Origin: a bacterium
GTDB taxonomy: Bacteria; 4484-113; JAFGCY01
Assembly (NCBI GenBank): GCA_020849855.1
Contig: JADZFO010000015.1
Span: 1 to 64,000, forward strand
DNA: 64,000 nt
Direction of reading: 5' to 3'
Below, piece by piece: positions 1 to 7,977 of the stretch. Position numbers and translations under genes: made by a program. Position 1 is the stretch's first letter. Each line of letters begins with the position of its first letter. The notes under the pieces are model-generated. The model searched no databases and had not been told where the DNA came from. It saw only the letters and a list, made by a program, of their open reading frames with translations.

Positions 1-86
1 CGGGCACCATACAGATGGTCTTCAAAGACAGGCGTTCTCGCCTGCAGTCCTGTGCGCGCGGATTCAATAACAAGCAAGTGAGCAAA

Positions 87-362
87 TCAGACGGAAGGTG
101 TTGACAAGAGACACGGTATCTCCCGCCGCTCGGAGAGCAGTAAGGCGGGTCGGCGCAATCCTGAATCGACTGTGCGCGGGATCCAATTAAGATTAAAACT
201 AGAACCTAAAGTCCTGGACTGTTGGCCCCAGTTGTCATAGCTACGCTCGGTGAAGTAGGTCCGGGCGCTGTTTACCTTGTCAAAGCTCTTCAAGGCCCAG
301 CCGTTGCAGTTGAAAGTCGTATCGGGCAGGTGTGATTCCCGGTCGAGGCGGGCGTGAGACAT
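87..362 (-). CDS. possible small hypothetical protein
   Basis: An open frame of about 91 codons from ATG 362 lies downstream of the small membrane protein gene on the same strand; a longer form from ATG 443 would overlap that gene. It has no signal peptide, membrane segment or motif I recognise, and no clear ribosome binding site. It may be a remnant or chance frame in this accessory patch. Otherwise I see no gene in bases 1-397. Confidence 0.2.
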   Translation of the reverse strand: MSHARLDRESHLPDTTFNCNGWALKSFDKVNSARTYFTERSYDNWGQQSRTLGSSFNLNWIPRTVDSGLRRPALLLSERREIPCLLSTPSV

Positions 363-397
363 CTTCAATGTCACTTCACATACGATCTTCCTAGTGA

Positions 398-814
398 TCA
401 AAAAAGCGGCCATGCTGCTAGCATTCTTGTCAGAAGTAAGCATACTGCAAGGGATACTACAATCGAAACAACCATGAGCTTTACACGACCTTGATTCGAG
501 AAATTTGGATCTGAAAAGGACTGAACATTCAACAGCATCAATGCGAGTACAACCGTAACCGATGCGGAGAACAATTTGACATGGCCGTCAAATTCAGATT
601 GTATCACATCGATCTGGTTTATAACAGCATTCGTATCCATATATAGATTTGGTTTAACTTCAAGGACAAGATCTAGGGCCTCTGCAGTCGAAGTTCGTAC
701 ACAATATCTAATTATGGTATCCAATTGATAGTACAAAGTACCAAGAAGAAATGCATGCCCAAGGTAACTCCCAATGGTGATCATCGTCTTAACACGGTTC
801 AAATTGTGTGACAT
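398..814 (-). CDS. small three-TM membrane protein, partner of the Cys-rich gene
   Basis: About 138 residues, family not recognised. Three hydrophobic segments are visible (roughly residues 12-32, 80-98 and 112-132), separated by a polar loop rich in N, D and V (around NLYMDTNAVINQIDV). The start at ATG 814 is preferred because AAGGAG (minus strand, 830-825) lies about 10 nt upstream, inside the last codons of the Cys-rich gene; a GTG at 823 would overlap that gene's stop as GTGA. The tight coupling implies co-translation with the upstream gene. Base composition is lower in G+C than the housekeeping genes, which suggests acquisition. By analogy with other overlapping effector/small-membrane-protein pairs it could be an immunity or anchoring partner, but that is inference only. 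Confidence 0.6.
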   Translation of the reverse strand: MSHNLNRVKTMITIGSYLGHAFLLGTLYYQLDTIIRYCVRTSTAEALDLVLEVKPNLYMDTNAVINQIDVIQSEFDGHVKLFSASVTVVLALMLLNVQSFSDPNFSNQGRVKLMVVSIVVSLAVCLLLTRMLAAWPLF

Positions 815-819
815 AGTTG

Positions 820-2520
820 TCACTCTCCTTGTTCACCTTCATTCAAGCCCTGGGTAGGATATTCCACAGTACCCAAGCCTTGCGGGCAACAACATATCCT
901 ATCAATGAATGCTCCGACTGCATTGGCATCGGCGGTAGAAAGTGGGACGTTGAGACTTGATTTCTTTCCGCAGCACTGATACATCTTGGCAGCCATAACA
1001 GCCAAGCGCCAGCAACTAACATCCGAAAATAGGAGTTGACTCTCCTGCATAGTATATTGCCCCTGGTTGTTGTTAGGAGTTGGACTTTCCCATTCGCGAC
1101 AACAACCATAATACCTACAGCGAGGTAGGAAAGTGAAGATGGATTGGTATTCTACTAACAAAACTGACGTTTGAGGACCAGTTCTGCAATGAGTATGTTG
1201 ATCGAACGCGCGAAAGACATTTGTTATGCTACAGCATTCGAGTATTTTGCTTCCGTACTTGCTCCAATCAGGGTCCGATTGGGCATTTGCTAAATTGCCA
1301 TTTATGCATGCACAAACATCAGAGTTAGCGCTCTGCATAAGACGCTGGCAGTTGGCACTACCCTTAACGTTACTTACTTGCCTGCTACCACAGCAGGTGG
1401 TACTGTACATTCCTAGACCATTAGCGAACTTAGAGGCCCCAGTAAAGCCTAGTTTCTTTGCGCAGGGATACCTATCACTACTACATTTAATGCAGGGCGG
1501 TACACACTCAAGGCTGTCGCTATGGAGCCATGCACAGTTACAGTTGCCCAGTGCTTTAGAATAAATGAGGTACCATTGGCACCAGCGCGCCGCGCATCCT
1601 ACTGGATCACGATAGAAGTCTGCACCAGAGCATCCCCATGAAGGGCAGTACTTACAGCTAGGTTTATGCGGACAAGGTTCGGAGCCGTTTCGGAATTTTT
1701 CAGTATAGCTATCCAACCAGCGTCTGAAACAGCCGACATTGTACCAACTTGCAATTTCTGTGAGAGTATTGATTGCTTCTGAGTTGTTTACACTGTTTCC
1801 TGTGCCAATTTCAACAAAGGAATACGGCAATCTAGGCAAGGTCGTATAAAGGTTGTTGCTTCCACCAACATAAGTCTCACCGTCTCCTCTCCCCAACGGA
1901 TTCACATCCCTGCCAATAGCCTCGTTCGTCACACGGCCATAGCTGCCGCCGTAGCTCAGCGCGGAGCCAAAGATGCCCATGCGGCCGGCTTCGCGGCTGT
2001 CGGTCGCGCGGCTCATGTCCGTGCTGCTAACAGTGCCGATGAAGCTGAAGCGGCTTTCGGCCACGCCCTGGATGACATTCTGGGGATCTGAGGATACTCC
2101 GGTAGCCCAGGCGGCAACGCTGTCCTTCGCCTGCGGGCGGCCCTGGCCAAAGAGTTCGCGCTTGCGGGAGGACGTGCCGCCGCGCGCGAGCTTGCGGCGG
2201 TCTAGTCGACGCCGGGCCAAGCCCGGCAACTCCGCTGCGGGGCCCAAAGGACTCCTTTGGCCCGCGTAACCCAGGCCGCTGCGAGCTTGCGAGCGGCGGA
2301 GCAGCCGCGGGATACCCTTGAAGCTGCTAGCTCCGATGTTGTGATTCACCTGGCTGGCGGTATAGGGAGAACGCGCGGACAGGGCCGCGCTGCTACTGGG
2401 GGAAGAGGCCGGCTGGCAGCCGGCGTTCCCAGCGCGCGGCGCAGCCGCGACCTTCCGCGCGGAGAGCTGCGAGGCGCGGCCTCCGGAGCAAAGCTGCCGG
2501 CTGAGCTGGGCAGTGGACAT
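820..2520 (-). CDS. cysteine-rich protein of unknown function, 5' end merged with palindromic repeats
   Basis: The C-terminal ~350 residues hold about 30 cysteines, many as CC or CCC and CxxC-like groups (PHKPSCKYCPSWGC, CVPPCIKC, ICCCPQ), a density far above anything else in the window. The central part is Gly/Asn/Tyr-rich (GRGDGETYVGGSNNLY). No signal peptide is seen and I recognise no family. The frame stays open upstream to 2850, but that part reads through G+C-rich palindromic repeats (2211-2265, 2408-2430 and the array beyond 2550), so the natural start is uncertain: ATG 2520 and ATG 2016 are both possible, and the gene could be a 5'-truncated remnant whose frame was extended by repeat insertion. 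The Cys-rich half has lower G+C than the repeats and housekeeping genes. It overlaps the ribosome binding site of the membrane protein downstream. Confidence 0.5.
   Translation of the reverse strand: MSTAQLSRQLCSGGRASQLSARKVAAAPRAGNAGCQPASSPSSSAALSARSPYTASQVNHNIGASSFKGIPRLLRRSQARSGLGYAGQRSPLGPAAELPGLARRRLDRRKLARGGTSSRKRELFGQGRPQAKDSVAAWATGVSSDPQNVIQGVAESRFSFIGTVSSTDMSRATDSREAGRMGIFGSALSYGGSYGRVTNEAIGRDVNPLGRGDGETYVGGSNNLYTTLPRLPYSFVEIGTGNSVNNSEAINTLTEIASWYNVGCFRRWLDSYTEKFRNGSEPCPHKPSCKYCPSWGCSGADFYRDPVGCAARWCQWYLIYSKALGNCNCAWLHSDSLECVPPCIKCSSDRYPCAKKLGFTGASKFANGLGMYSTTCCGSRQVSNVKGSANCQRLMQSANSDVCACINGNLANAQSDPDWSKYGSKILECCSITNVFRAFDQHTHCRTGPQTSVLLVEYQSIFTFLPRCRYYGCCREWESPTPNNNQGQYTMQESQLLFSDVSCWRLAVMAAKMYQCCGKKSSLNVPLSTADANAVGAFIDRICCCPQGLGTVEYPTQGLNEGEQGE
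2211..2265. repeat. two palindromes inside the Cys-rich reading frame
   Basis: GCCGGGC-CAA-GCCCGGC (2211-2227) is followed by a longer imperfect hairpin built on GGGCCCAAAGGA / TCCTTTGGCCC. They lie in the open frame of the Cys-rich gene without stopping it. They resemble the dispersed hairpin family described elsewhere in the window. Confidence 0.6.
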
Positions 2521-2609
2521 CTGGGGCAATTGTAACGCGGGGGGAGAGAGGGATGCGGACAGGGTGTCCGCGCTCCAATTGAAGATGCAGACTAAAGTCT
2601 GCGGTCCCC
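2408..2609. repeat. cluster of variable-arm palindromes with TCC tail
   Basis: Three copies are clear: GCCGGC-TGGCA-GCCGGC with tail GTTCCC (2408-2430), GCGGAC-AGGGT-GTCCGC with tail GCTCC (2555-2576), and GCAGACT-AA-AGTCTGC with tail GGTCCCC (2587-2609). The arms differ between copies but each pairs with its own partner, and the tails are alike. The segment 2440-2550 between them holds no gene I can support. Confidence 0.75.
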
Positions 2610-2615
2610 TGCGAA

Positions 2616-2921
2616 GAATGCCGGCTAAAGCCGGCGTTCCCAGGAGGATGGGACCAGCCACACCCCTGCAGGACAGAAGATACGGGACTAATGTCCCGCG
2701 CTCCATGAAGATGCCGGCACGCAGCCGGCGTTCCCAGGAGGATGAACCAGCCACACCCCTGCAAGACAGAAGATACGGGACTAATGTCCCGCGCTCCATG
2801 AAGATGCCGGCACGGAGCCGGCGTTCCCAGGAGGATGGGACCAGCCACACCCATGCAGGACAGAAGATACGGGACTAATGTCCCGCGCTCCGTGAAGAGG
2901 CCGGCTAGAGCCGGCGCTCCC
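2616..2921. repeat. 93-bp tandem array of palindrome pairs
   Basis: Three nearly identical units with a period of 93 bp (starts at about 2618, 2711 and 2804) and a partial fourth from about 2898. Each unit carries one GCCGGC..GCCGGC hairpin ending GTTCCC, a spacer containing AGGAGGATG and CAGCCACACCC, and one GGGAC-TAAT-GTCCC hairpin ending GCGCTCC. Differences between units fall mainly in the loops. The frame reads through on both strands, which explains the long spurious open frames here. The unit is too long and lacks spacer diversity for a CRISPR. Confidence 0.85.
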
Positions 2922-3018
2922 GGTAAAGATGCCGGGCACCGCCGGAGCTTGCGCTGGCAGGCGGCGCTGGCTATCATAATGGGTTCGACTGCCTGAAACT
3001 GTAACCCCGCCCGAGAGG

Positions 3019-3024
3019 TATCAT
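3019..3024 (+). promoter_or_regulatory. -10 box TATCAT, leaderless-type, for the TraR/DksA gene
   Basis: TATCAT ends 7 nt before ATG 3032, so the transcript is expected to start at or within a few bases of the start codon. No Shine-Dalgarno sequence lies between. Confidence 0.5.
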
Positions 3025-3031
3025 CTGCCGT

Positions 3032-3436
3032 ATGGCGACCACCGCAACTTCAATCCGTGAATCCGATCTGCCGCGTTACCAGGCCCTGCTTGAGCAGCAC
3101 CGCGAGGACATCACCAAGCAGATCACCGGTCTGCGCAAGAAGATCAAGAAGAGCCTGGACGAGGACCGCGTCTTCGAGCGCAACAGCGGCGACCCCGACA
3201 GCGACTTCATCACCGAGAGCTCGGAGCTGGCCAAGGACGAGCTGATGATCCGCAACCTCGACAAGACCCTGCGAGACATTGAAGACTCGCTGGTGGCGAT
3301 CGAGGAAGGCTACTACGGCATTTGCCAGAAGACCGGCAAGAGCATTCCCACCGAGCGCCTGCAGGCGATCCCCTGGGCCAAGTACTGCATCGAGGTGCAG
3401 GAAGAGATCGACGCCTACGAGATTTCCGTCGAGTAA
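3032..3436 (+). CDS. TraR/DksA family protein, zinc ligands partly lost
   Basis: This 134-residue protein has the DksA/TraR layout: a long helical coiled-coil (residues ~12-95, KIKKSLDED and acidic ..DPDSDF) followed by the C-terminal region GYYGICQKTGKSIPTERL ... YCIEVQ. In classical DksA this region is a C4 zinc finger (CxxC-x17-CxxC); here only the first Cys of each pair remains (ICQKT and YCIEV), as in zinc-independent TraR-like proteins of several phyla. DksA relatives bind the secondary channel of RNA polymerase and tune transcription, often with ppGpp; whether this one does is inference. The coiled-coil tip retains acidic residues. It is preceded by the repeat array and a TATCAT box 7 nt before ATG. 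Confidence 0.85.
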   Translation: MATTATSIRESDLPRYQALLEQHREDITKQITGLRKKIKKSLDEDRVFERNSGDPDSDFITESSELAKDELMIRNLDKTLRDIEDSLVAIEEGYYGICQKTGKSIPTERLQAIPWAKYCIEVQEEIDAYEISVE

Positions 3437-3580
3437 GGGAAAGCCCGCTGATTCACGCCGTCACGCGTTTGGCCACAGCCTGCCGCCCCTTGGCAGTTCA
3501 GCAGCCACATCACGAAGGCCCCTTTGCGCCTGCGAGAGCCCAACACAATGTCGCGGACCGCAGGGTATAATTCACGCTTC

Positions 3581-3928
3581 GTGCGCCGTTATCTGCCACT
3601 GACGCTGCTGCTGCTGGCCGCTCTGAGCGGGCCGGCCTTCAGCGCGTCCGGCAGTCCCCAGCAGGCGCGCCCCGACCTCTTTGAGCTGGCCCGTCTGGTG
3701 CAGCTTGATGGCGGTCCGGCAGCGCAGTCCGCGGTGCGGCCCGGCGGCCTGAGCATTCTGGCCCCCGGCCTGACCGTGCTGGTCTGGCTTGGCGGCGAGG
3801 AGGCCTGGCGCCCCGGGACAGCCCTGAGCTGGCCGCCCGTGCAAAGCGGCCTGAGCCGACGATGCCAGAGCGAGGCGCTGCCCACAACACAGGCGCGAAT
3901 GCGGCCGGCCCTGCTGCGCGGGCCCTAA
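3581..3928 (+). CDS. small secreted protein of unknown function
   Basis: The predicted protein (~115 residues) starts with a clear signal peptide: VRRYLPLTLLLLAALS then an AFSA-type cleavage site around residue 20. The rest (WPPVQSGLSRRCQ and so on) shows no domain I recognise. GTG 3581 is preferred over ATG 3548 because TATAAT at 3566-3571 lies 9 nt upstream of the GTG and inside the longer version, giving a leaderless message and a normal signal peptide length. It sits between the TraR/DksA-like gene and secA on the same strand. Confidence 0.5.
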   Translation: MRRYLPLTLLLLAALSGPAFSASGSPQQARPDLFELARLVQLDGGPAAQSAVRPGGLSILAPGLTVLVWLGGEEAWRPGTALSWPPVQSGLSRRCQSEALPTTQARMRPALLRGP

Positions 3929-4005
3929 GCAGGCAGCCATACTATTCAGCCACCCACCGCCAGGGCGCCCTCAGCGCCGGCATCTTGTTTTGACAGGAAG
4001 CAGCA

Positions 4006-7000
4006 ATGGACTTCATAGCCAAGTTATTTGATTCAAACAAGCGTGATCTTGTCCGCCTGGAGAAGATCGTCAAGGAGATCAACGGCCTGGAGCCGAAGAT
4101 CAAGGCCCTGAGCCAGGAGCAGATGCGCGGGCGCATTGACGAGATCCGCCAGGAGATGCACGCCTTCATCGAGAAGAACGGCTATACCGTGCCCGACGGC
4201 AGCAACAGCGAGCGCATCAGCCCGAAGGTGGATGAGCTGCTGATGAAGCATCTTCCGGAGGTCTTCGCCCTGGTGCGCGAGGCCTCGGTGCGCACCATCG
4301 GCCTGCGCCACTATGACGTGCAGCTCATCGCAGGCATCGCCCTGCATGAGGGCCGCATCGGCGAGCAGAAGACCGGCGAGGGCAAGACCCTGACCGCCGT
4401 GCCGCCGCTGATCCTCAACGGCCTGACCGGCCGCGGCGCGCACCTGATTACCGTTAACGATTACCTCGCCAAGCACGGCGCGGAGTGGATGGGCCCGATC
4501 TACCGCTACCTTGGCATCAGCCTCGGCGTGCTGCAGCATGAGACCCGCATCCCGCAGCGCAAGGATGTCTACAGCCAGGAGGTGGTCTATGGCACGAACA
4601 ACGAGTTCGGCTTTGACTACCTGCGCGACAACATGGTGCTGCACGCGCGGGATATCGTGCAGGGCGAGCTGAACTTCGGCATCGTGGACGAGTGTGACAG
4701 CATCCTGATCGACGAGGCCCGCACGCCGCTGATCATCAGCGGCTCCAGCACCGAGGACACATCGCTGTACAGCCGCGTCGACCGCGTGATCCGCAAGCTG
4801 AGCAGCAAGGACGTGACCGGCGAGGACAAGCCCAAGGACATCTTTGAGCAGATCGCTCGCAAGCGCAACAAGGTTGACGAGGACGCCAAGAAAGAGTGGG
4901 ACTACGAGTATGACCGCAAGAACCACTCGGTGGTGCTGACCCCGCGCGGTATCACCAAGGTGGAGCGCGAGCTGGCCGACCTGCTGCAGATCGACCCGCA
5001 TGACGACCCGACGGAGAAGAACCTCTTCAGCTTCGTCAATACCGAGATCAACCACTTCGTGCAGCAGAGCCTGCGGGCCCATGCGCTGTATGAGATTGAC
5101 GTGGCCTATGTGGTCAAGGACGGCGAGGTGATCATCGTCGATGAGTTCACCGGCCGCCTGATGGTGGGACGGCGCTACAGCGACGGCCTGCACCAGGCGA
5201 TCGAGGCCAAGGAAGGCCTGGAAGTGGCGCCCGAGAGCCAGACCCTGGCGACGATCACGATCCAGAACTTCTTCCGCATCTACCACAAGCTGGCCGGCAT
5301 GACCGGTACGGCCAAGACCGAGGAAGAAGAGTTTAAGAAGATCTACGGCATGGACGTGGTGGTGGTGCCGACGCATAACCCGGTGGTGCGCAAGGACTGG
5401 GCCGATGTGGTCTACAAGAACGAGAAGGCCAAGTTCTTCGCCATCGCAGACGACGTGGAGGAGTGCCACAAAAATGGCCAGCCGGTACTGGTGGGTACGA
5501 TCAGCATCGAGAAGAGTGAACGCCTGGGTGAGATCATCCGCAAGAAGGGTGTGCCCTGCCAGGTGCTGAACGCGAAGTACCACGAGCAGGAGGCCTATAT
5601 CGTGGCCCAGGCCGGCCGCCCCGGCGCGGTGACCATCGCCACCAACATGGCCGGCCGCGGTACCGACATCATCCTGGGCGGCAACCCTGAGTTCGCCGCG
5701 CGCGAGCAGCTGCGCGGCCGCGGCCTGAACCCGGAAGAGCACGATGAGGAGTTCCGCAGCATCGTGAATAAGCTCAAGCCGGAGTATGAAGAAAACCGCA
5801 AGAAGGTGGTCGGGGCCGGCGGGCTGTATGTGATCGGCTCAGAGCGCCACGAAAGCCGCCGTATCGACAACCAGCTGCGCGGCCGTTCCGGCCGTCAGGG
5901 CGACCCCGGCGCCAGCCGCTTCTATCTGTCGCTGGGCGACGACCTGATGCGGATGTACGGCGGCGAGCGCGTCGAGAAGCTGATGGAGCTGCTCAAGATC
6001 GAGGAGGACGTGCCCATCGAGAGCGGCATGCTGACCAAGGCGATCGAGAACGCGCAGAAGAAGGTGGAAGGCCGCAACTTCGACATCCGCAAGCACGTGC
6101 TGCAGTATGACGACGTGGTCAACAAGCAGCGCATGGTGATCTATGACGAGCGCAAGCGCATCCTGACCGGCGACGACCTGCGCGAGCAGACCCTGGGCTT
6201 CGTTTCCAGCGCGGTGCGCCTGGTGGTGCAGGGCGCGACGGTGGGCGAGGGCCGCAACGCGCAGGTGGACCTGGAGGAGCTGCTGCCCGAGCTGATGCGC
6301 AACTTCCCGATCGACGACCTGCAGCCGGTGGACCTGGAAGGCAAGAGCCCCGACGAGCTGGTGCGCTTCCTGGAAGCCAAGGTAATCAAGCTCTTTGAGG
6401 ACAAGGAAGAGGAAGTCGGCCTGGCGATCCTGAAGCGCTTCCGCCCCGACATGCCGGAGGAAGAGCAGCAGGCCAAGGCCAGCGAGGCCGGGCAGCTGCA
6501 GATGCGCGAGATCGAGCGCGTCATCACCCTGCGCAGCCTGGACGAGGGCTGGATCGAGCACCTGAACATGCTGGACCACCTGCGCAGCGGCGTGGGCCTG
6601 CGCGGTTATGGCCAGCAGGACCCGGTGGTGGTCTTCGCGCAGGAGGCCTTCACGGAGTACAACGCCTTCAAGGACCAGCTGCAGCTGGACGTGATCCGCA
6701 AGTGCTTCCTGGTGCGCGTGGATGTGCCGGAGCCGGCTGAGCAGCGCAGCGCCTATAACGTGAAGGCGGCGGCCAAGCCCGTGGCGACCAGCCTTGGCAC
6801 CTCCAGCCCGAGCCCGCAGGGCGGCATGGCTGGCGGGGCGGCGGCGGGGCAGGCGGGCGGCGGCGAAGGCGTGCAGCGGGTGGCCGCGGTGCGCACGGCG
6901 CCGAAGCTGGGCCGCAACACGCGCTGCTACTGCGGCAGCGGCAAGAAGTACAAGCAGTGCCACCTGAGCATCGACAACGACAACCCGCCGGATGACTGGC

Positions 7001-7053
7001 CGGAGCAGTTCTTCAAGGCTTATGGCCATGCGCCGGAGGAAGTGGCGGGCTAG
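4006..7053 (+). CDS. secA: preprotein translocase subunit SecA
   Basis: SecA is the ATPase motor that pushes unfolded precursors through SecYEG at the inner membrane. At 1015 residues it is somewhat longer than the E. coli protein. Visible features: Walker A EQKTGEGKT (~residue 125), the DEAD-type Walker B stretch IVDECDSILIDEARTPL (~225), with Cys where Val is usual; the preprotein cross-linking domain; NMAGRGTDIILGGNP in NBD2 (~550); QLRGRSGRQGDPG; the helical scaffold and wing; a Gly/Ala-rich linker; and a C-terminal SEC-C zinc motif RCYCGSGKKYKQCH. A GGAAG sequence 7 nt before ATG 4006 serves as ribosome binding site. The stop codon lies against a hairpin repeat (7055-7075). Confidence 0.98.
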   Translation: MDFIAKLFDSNKRDLVRLEKIVKEINGLEPKIKALSQEQMRGRIDEIRQEMHAFIEKNGYTVPDGSNSERISPKVDELLMKHLPEVFALVREASVRTIGLRHYDVQLIAGIALHEGRIGEQKTGEGKTLTAVPPLILNGLTGRGAHLITVNDYLAKHGAEWMGPIYRYLGISLGVLQHETRIPQRKDVYSQEVVYGTNNEFGFDYLRDNMVLHARDIVQGELNFGIVDECDSILIDEARTPLIISGSSTEDTSLYSRVDRVIRKLSSKDVTGEDKPKDIFEQIARKRNKVDEDAKKEWDYEYDRKNHSVVLTPRGITKVERELADLLQIDPHDDPTEKNLFSFVNTEINHFVQQSLRAHALYEIDVAYVVKDGEVIIVDEFTGRLMVGRRYSDGLHQAIEAKEGLEVAPESQTLATITIQNFFRIYHKLAGMTGTAKTEEEEFKKIYGMDVVVVPTHNPVVRKDWADVVYKNEKAKFFAIADDVEECHKNGQPVLVGTISIEKSERLGEIIRKKGVPCQVLNAKYHEQEAYIVAQAGRPGAVTIATNMAGRGTDIILGGNPEFAAREQLRGRGLNPEEHDEEFRSIVNKLKPEYEENRKKVVGAGGLYVIGSERHESRRIDNQLRGRSGRQGDPGASRFYLSLGDDLMRMYGGERVEKLMELLKIEEDVPIESGMLTKAIENAQKKVEGRNFDIRKHVLQYDDVVNKQRMVIYDERKRILTGDDLREQTLGFVSSAVRLVVQGATVGEGRNAQVDLEELLPELMRNFPIDDLQPVDLEGKSPDELVRFLEAKVIKLFEDKEEEVGLAILKRFRPDMPEEEQQAKASEAGQLQMREIERVITLRSLDEGWIEHLNMLDHLRSGVGLRGYGQQDPVVVFAQEAFTEYNAFKDQLQLDVIRKCFLVRVDVPEPAEQRSAYNVKAAAKPVATSLGTSSPSPQGGMAGGAAAGQAGGGEGVQRVAAVRTAPKLGRNTRCYCGSGKKYKQCHLSIDNDNPPDDWPEQFFKAYGHAPEEVAG

Positions 7054-7054
7054 A

Positions 7055-7075
7055 GGAGCGCGGGACTGCGTCCCG
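7055..7075. repeat. palindromic repeat directly after secA (reverse orientation)
   Basis: GGAGCG then CGGGAC-TGC-GTCCCG. The hairpin begins one base after the secA stop codon. It is the mirror image of the copy at 7955-7975, with both TCC/GGA tails facing outward around the gene at 7120-7872. Confidence 0.75.
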
Positions 7076-7119
7076 TATCTGGCAGAGGCAGTTTTGTCTC
7101 CCTCCTGCGAAGAAACTAT

Positions 7120-7872
7120 GTGAGGAGGATGGTCGAGTCAGGCCGTCGGAATATGCCCAGTGTCTTGAGTCACAGTGAGCGAAGATCGCTTATCGAGGAG
7201 GCTCGCGGACTACGGCTTAGCTTTGAGTGTTGCGGCTGGTCGCTGTGGACGTGTAGATTTAAGGGCTTTGAAATTGAGTTACTGTACGGCGCCGATTTCG
7301 ATGACCCTTCCTGGTACTGCTTTGTTGAACGCCGTCTCGCCCGCAGGTCCTTGATGTCAAAGCCCAGTGAACTATGGCAGATACCGCTGACTTGGAAGGA
7401 GTCTATGGGGGAATTGTGGCGAGACAGTTTCCTGGATCCGTGGCGTGAAGTTGAGCTTAGCTTTGATTCCTTCAACGACGCTCTTTGGATAGCAGAACAT
7501 GCCGGTACACGGTTCACACTGTGGTCAGCCTTGGATCCCTGGACCCCATTACATTTGTTTGCGGATGAACTATACGTAAGCAGCTTTAGGGGCGAGCTTC
7601 CTTCAGCCTGGGACTTATCAAGAATTCGAGATTACACGCAACATGAAGAGAAGATGCGGCGCTTAACTAAGGAGAAGCTGTGTCTTGTACTCGGGCCAGA
7701 GGGCACATACTGCGGTATTGGGTCGCGAGGTGAAGTTATAGAATTGAGATATATGGACTTTGCGCTAGGGAGGGAGTGGGCTGCCTACCTAAATGGTCGG
7801 TTTGCGGGTGGCGGAAACCTGATTTTCAATAACTGGGAGTATGTGCCATCTTTGCCTGACCTAACGCGCTGA
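7120..7872 (+). CDS. hypothetical protein, low-G+C orphan between inverted palindromes
   Basis: About 250 residues, rich in Trp, Leu and acidic residues (ECCGWSLWTCRFKGFEIELLYG, shortened; DDPSWYCFVERR; NNWEYVPSLP). No signal peptide, membrane segment or family I recognise. Its G+C content and codon use are clearly lower than those of secA and DUF4127 on either side, which suggests horizontal acquisition. The gene is bracketed by two mirror-image copies of the CGGGAC..GTCCCG hairpin at 7055-7075 and 7955-7975. The start is uncertain: GTG 7120 and ATG 7129 are both in frame, and GAGGAG lies too close to ATG 7129 for a normal ribosome binding site. Confidence 0.65.
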   Translation: MRRMVESGRRNMPSVLSHSERRSLIEEARGLRLSFECCGWSLWTCRFKGFEIELLYGADFDDPSWYCFVERRLARRSLMSKPSELWQIPLTWKESMGELWRDSFLDPWREVELSFDSFNDALWIAEHAGTRFTLWSALDPWTPLHLFADELYVSSFRGELPSAWDLSRIRDYTQHEEKMRRLTKEKLCLVLGPEGTYCGIGSRGEVIELRYMDFALGREWAAYLNGRFAGGGNLIFNNWEYVPSLPDLTR

Positions 7873-7954
7873 GGTTTGTCGATCAAGAATCGGTCGAAGA
7901 CTACGCCTCAGCCAGTATTCCCTTTCAATCTTCAATAGTGCCACGCTTTGGGAA

Positions 7955-7975
7955 CGGGACGATGTCCCGCGCTCC
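7955..7975. repeat. palindromic repeat between convergent genes
   Basis: CGGGAC-GAT-GTCCCG with tail CGCTCC, ending 2 nt before the stop codon of the minus-strand DUF4127 gene. It is the inverted partner of 7055-7075. Confidence 0.75.
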
Positions 7976-7977
7976 GT

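Noticed and set aside
1226..1564. Plus-strand frame opposite the Cys-rich gene
   Set aside because: No ribosome binding site, family or composition support; it mirrors the minus-strand frame.
820..2520. Rhs/YD-repeat toxin
   Set aside because: No YD repeats and no RHS core motif (such as YxxRYYDPxxGRF) were found upstream of the Cys-rich part.
2616..2921. CRISPR-like array
   Set aside because: Units are 93 bp and nearly identical throughout; there are no short repeats separated by unique spacers and no cas genes.
4033..5742. Long open frame antisense to secA
   Set aside because: It is a composition-driven mirror of a high-G+C gene; residues are Leu/His/Val-rich with no motif, while secA on the other strand is unambiguous.
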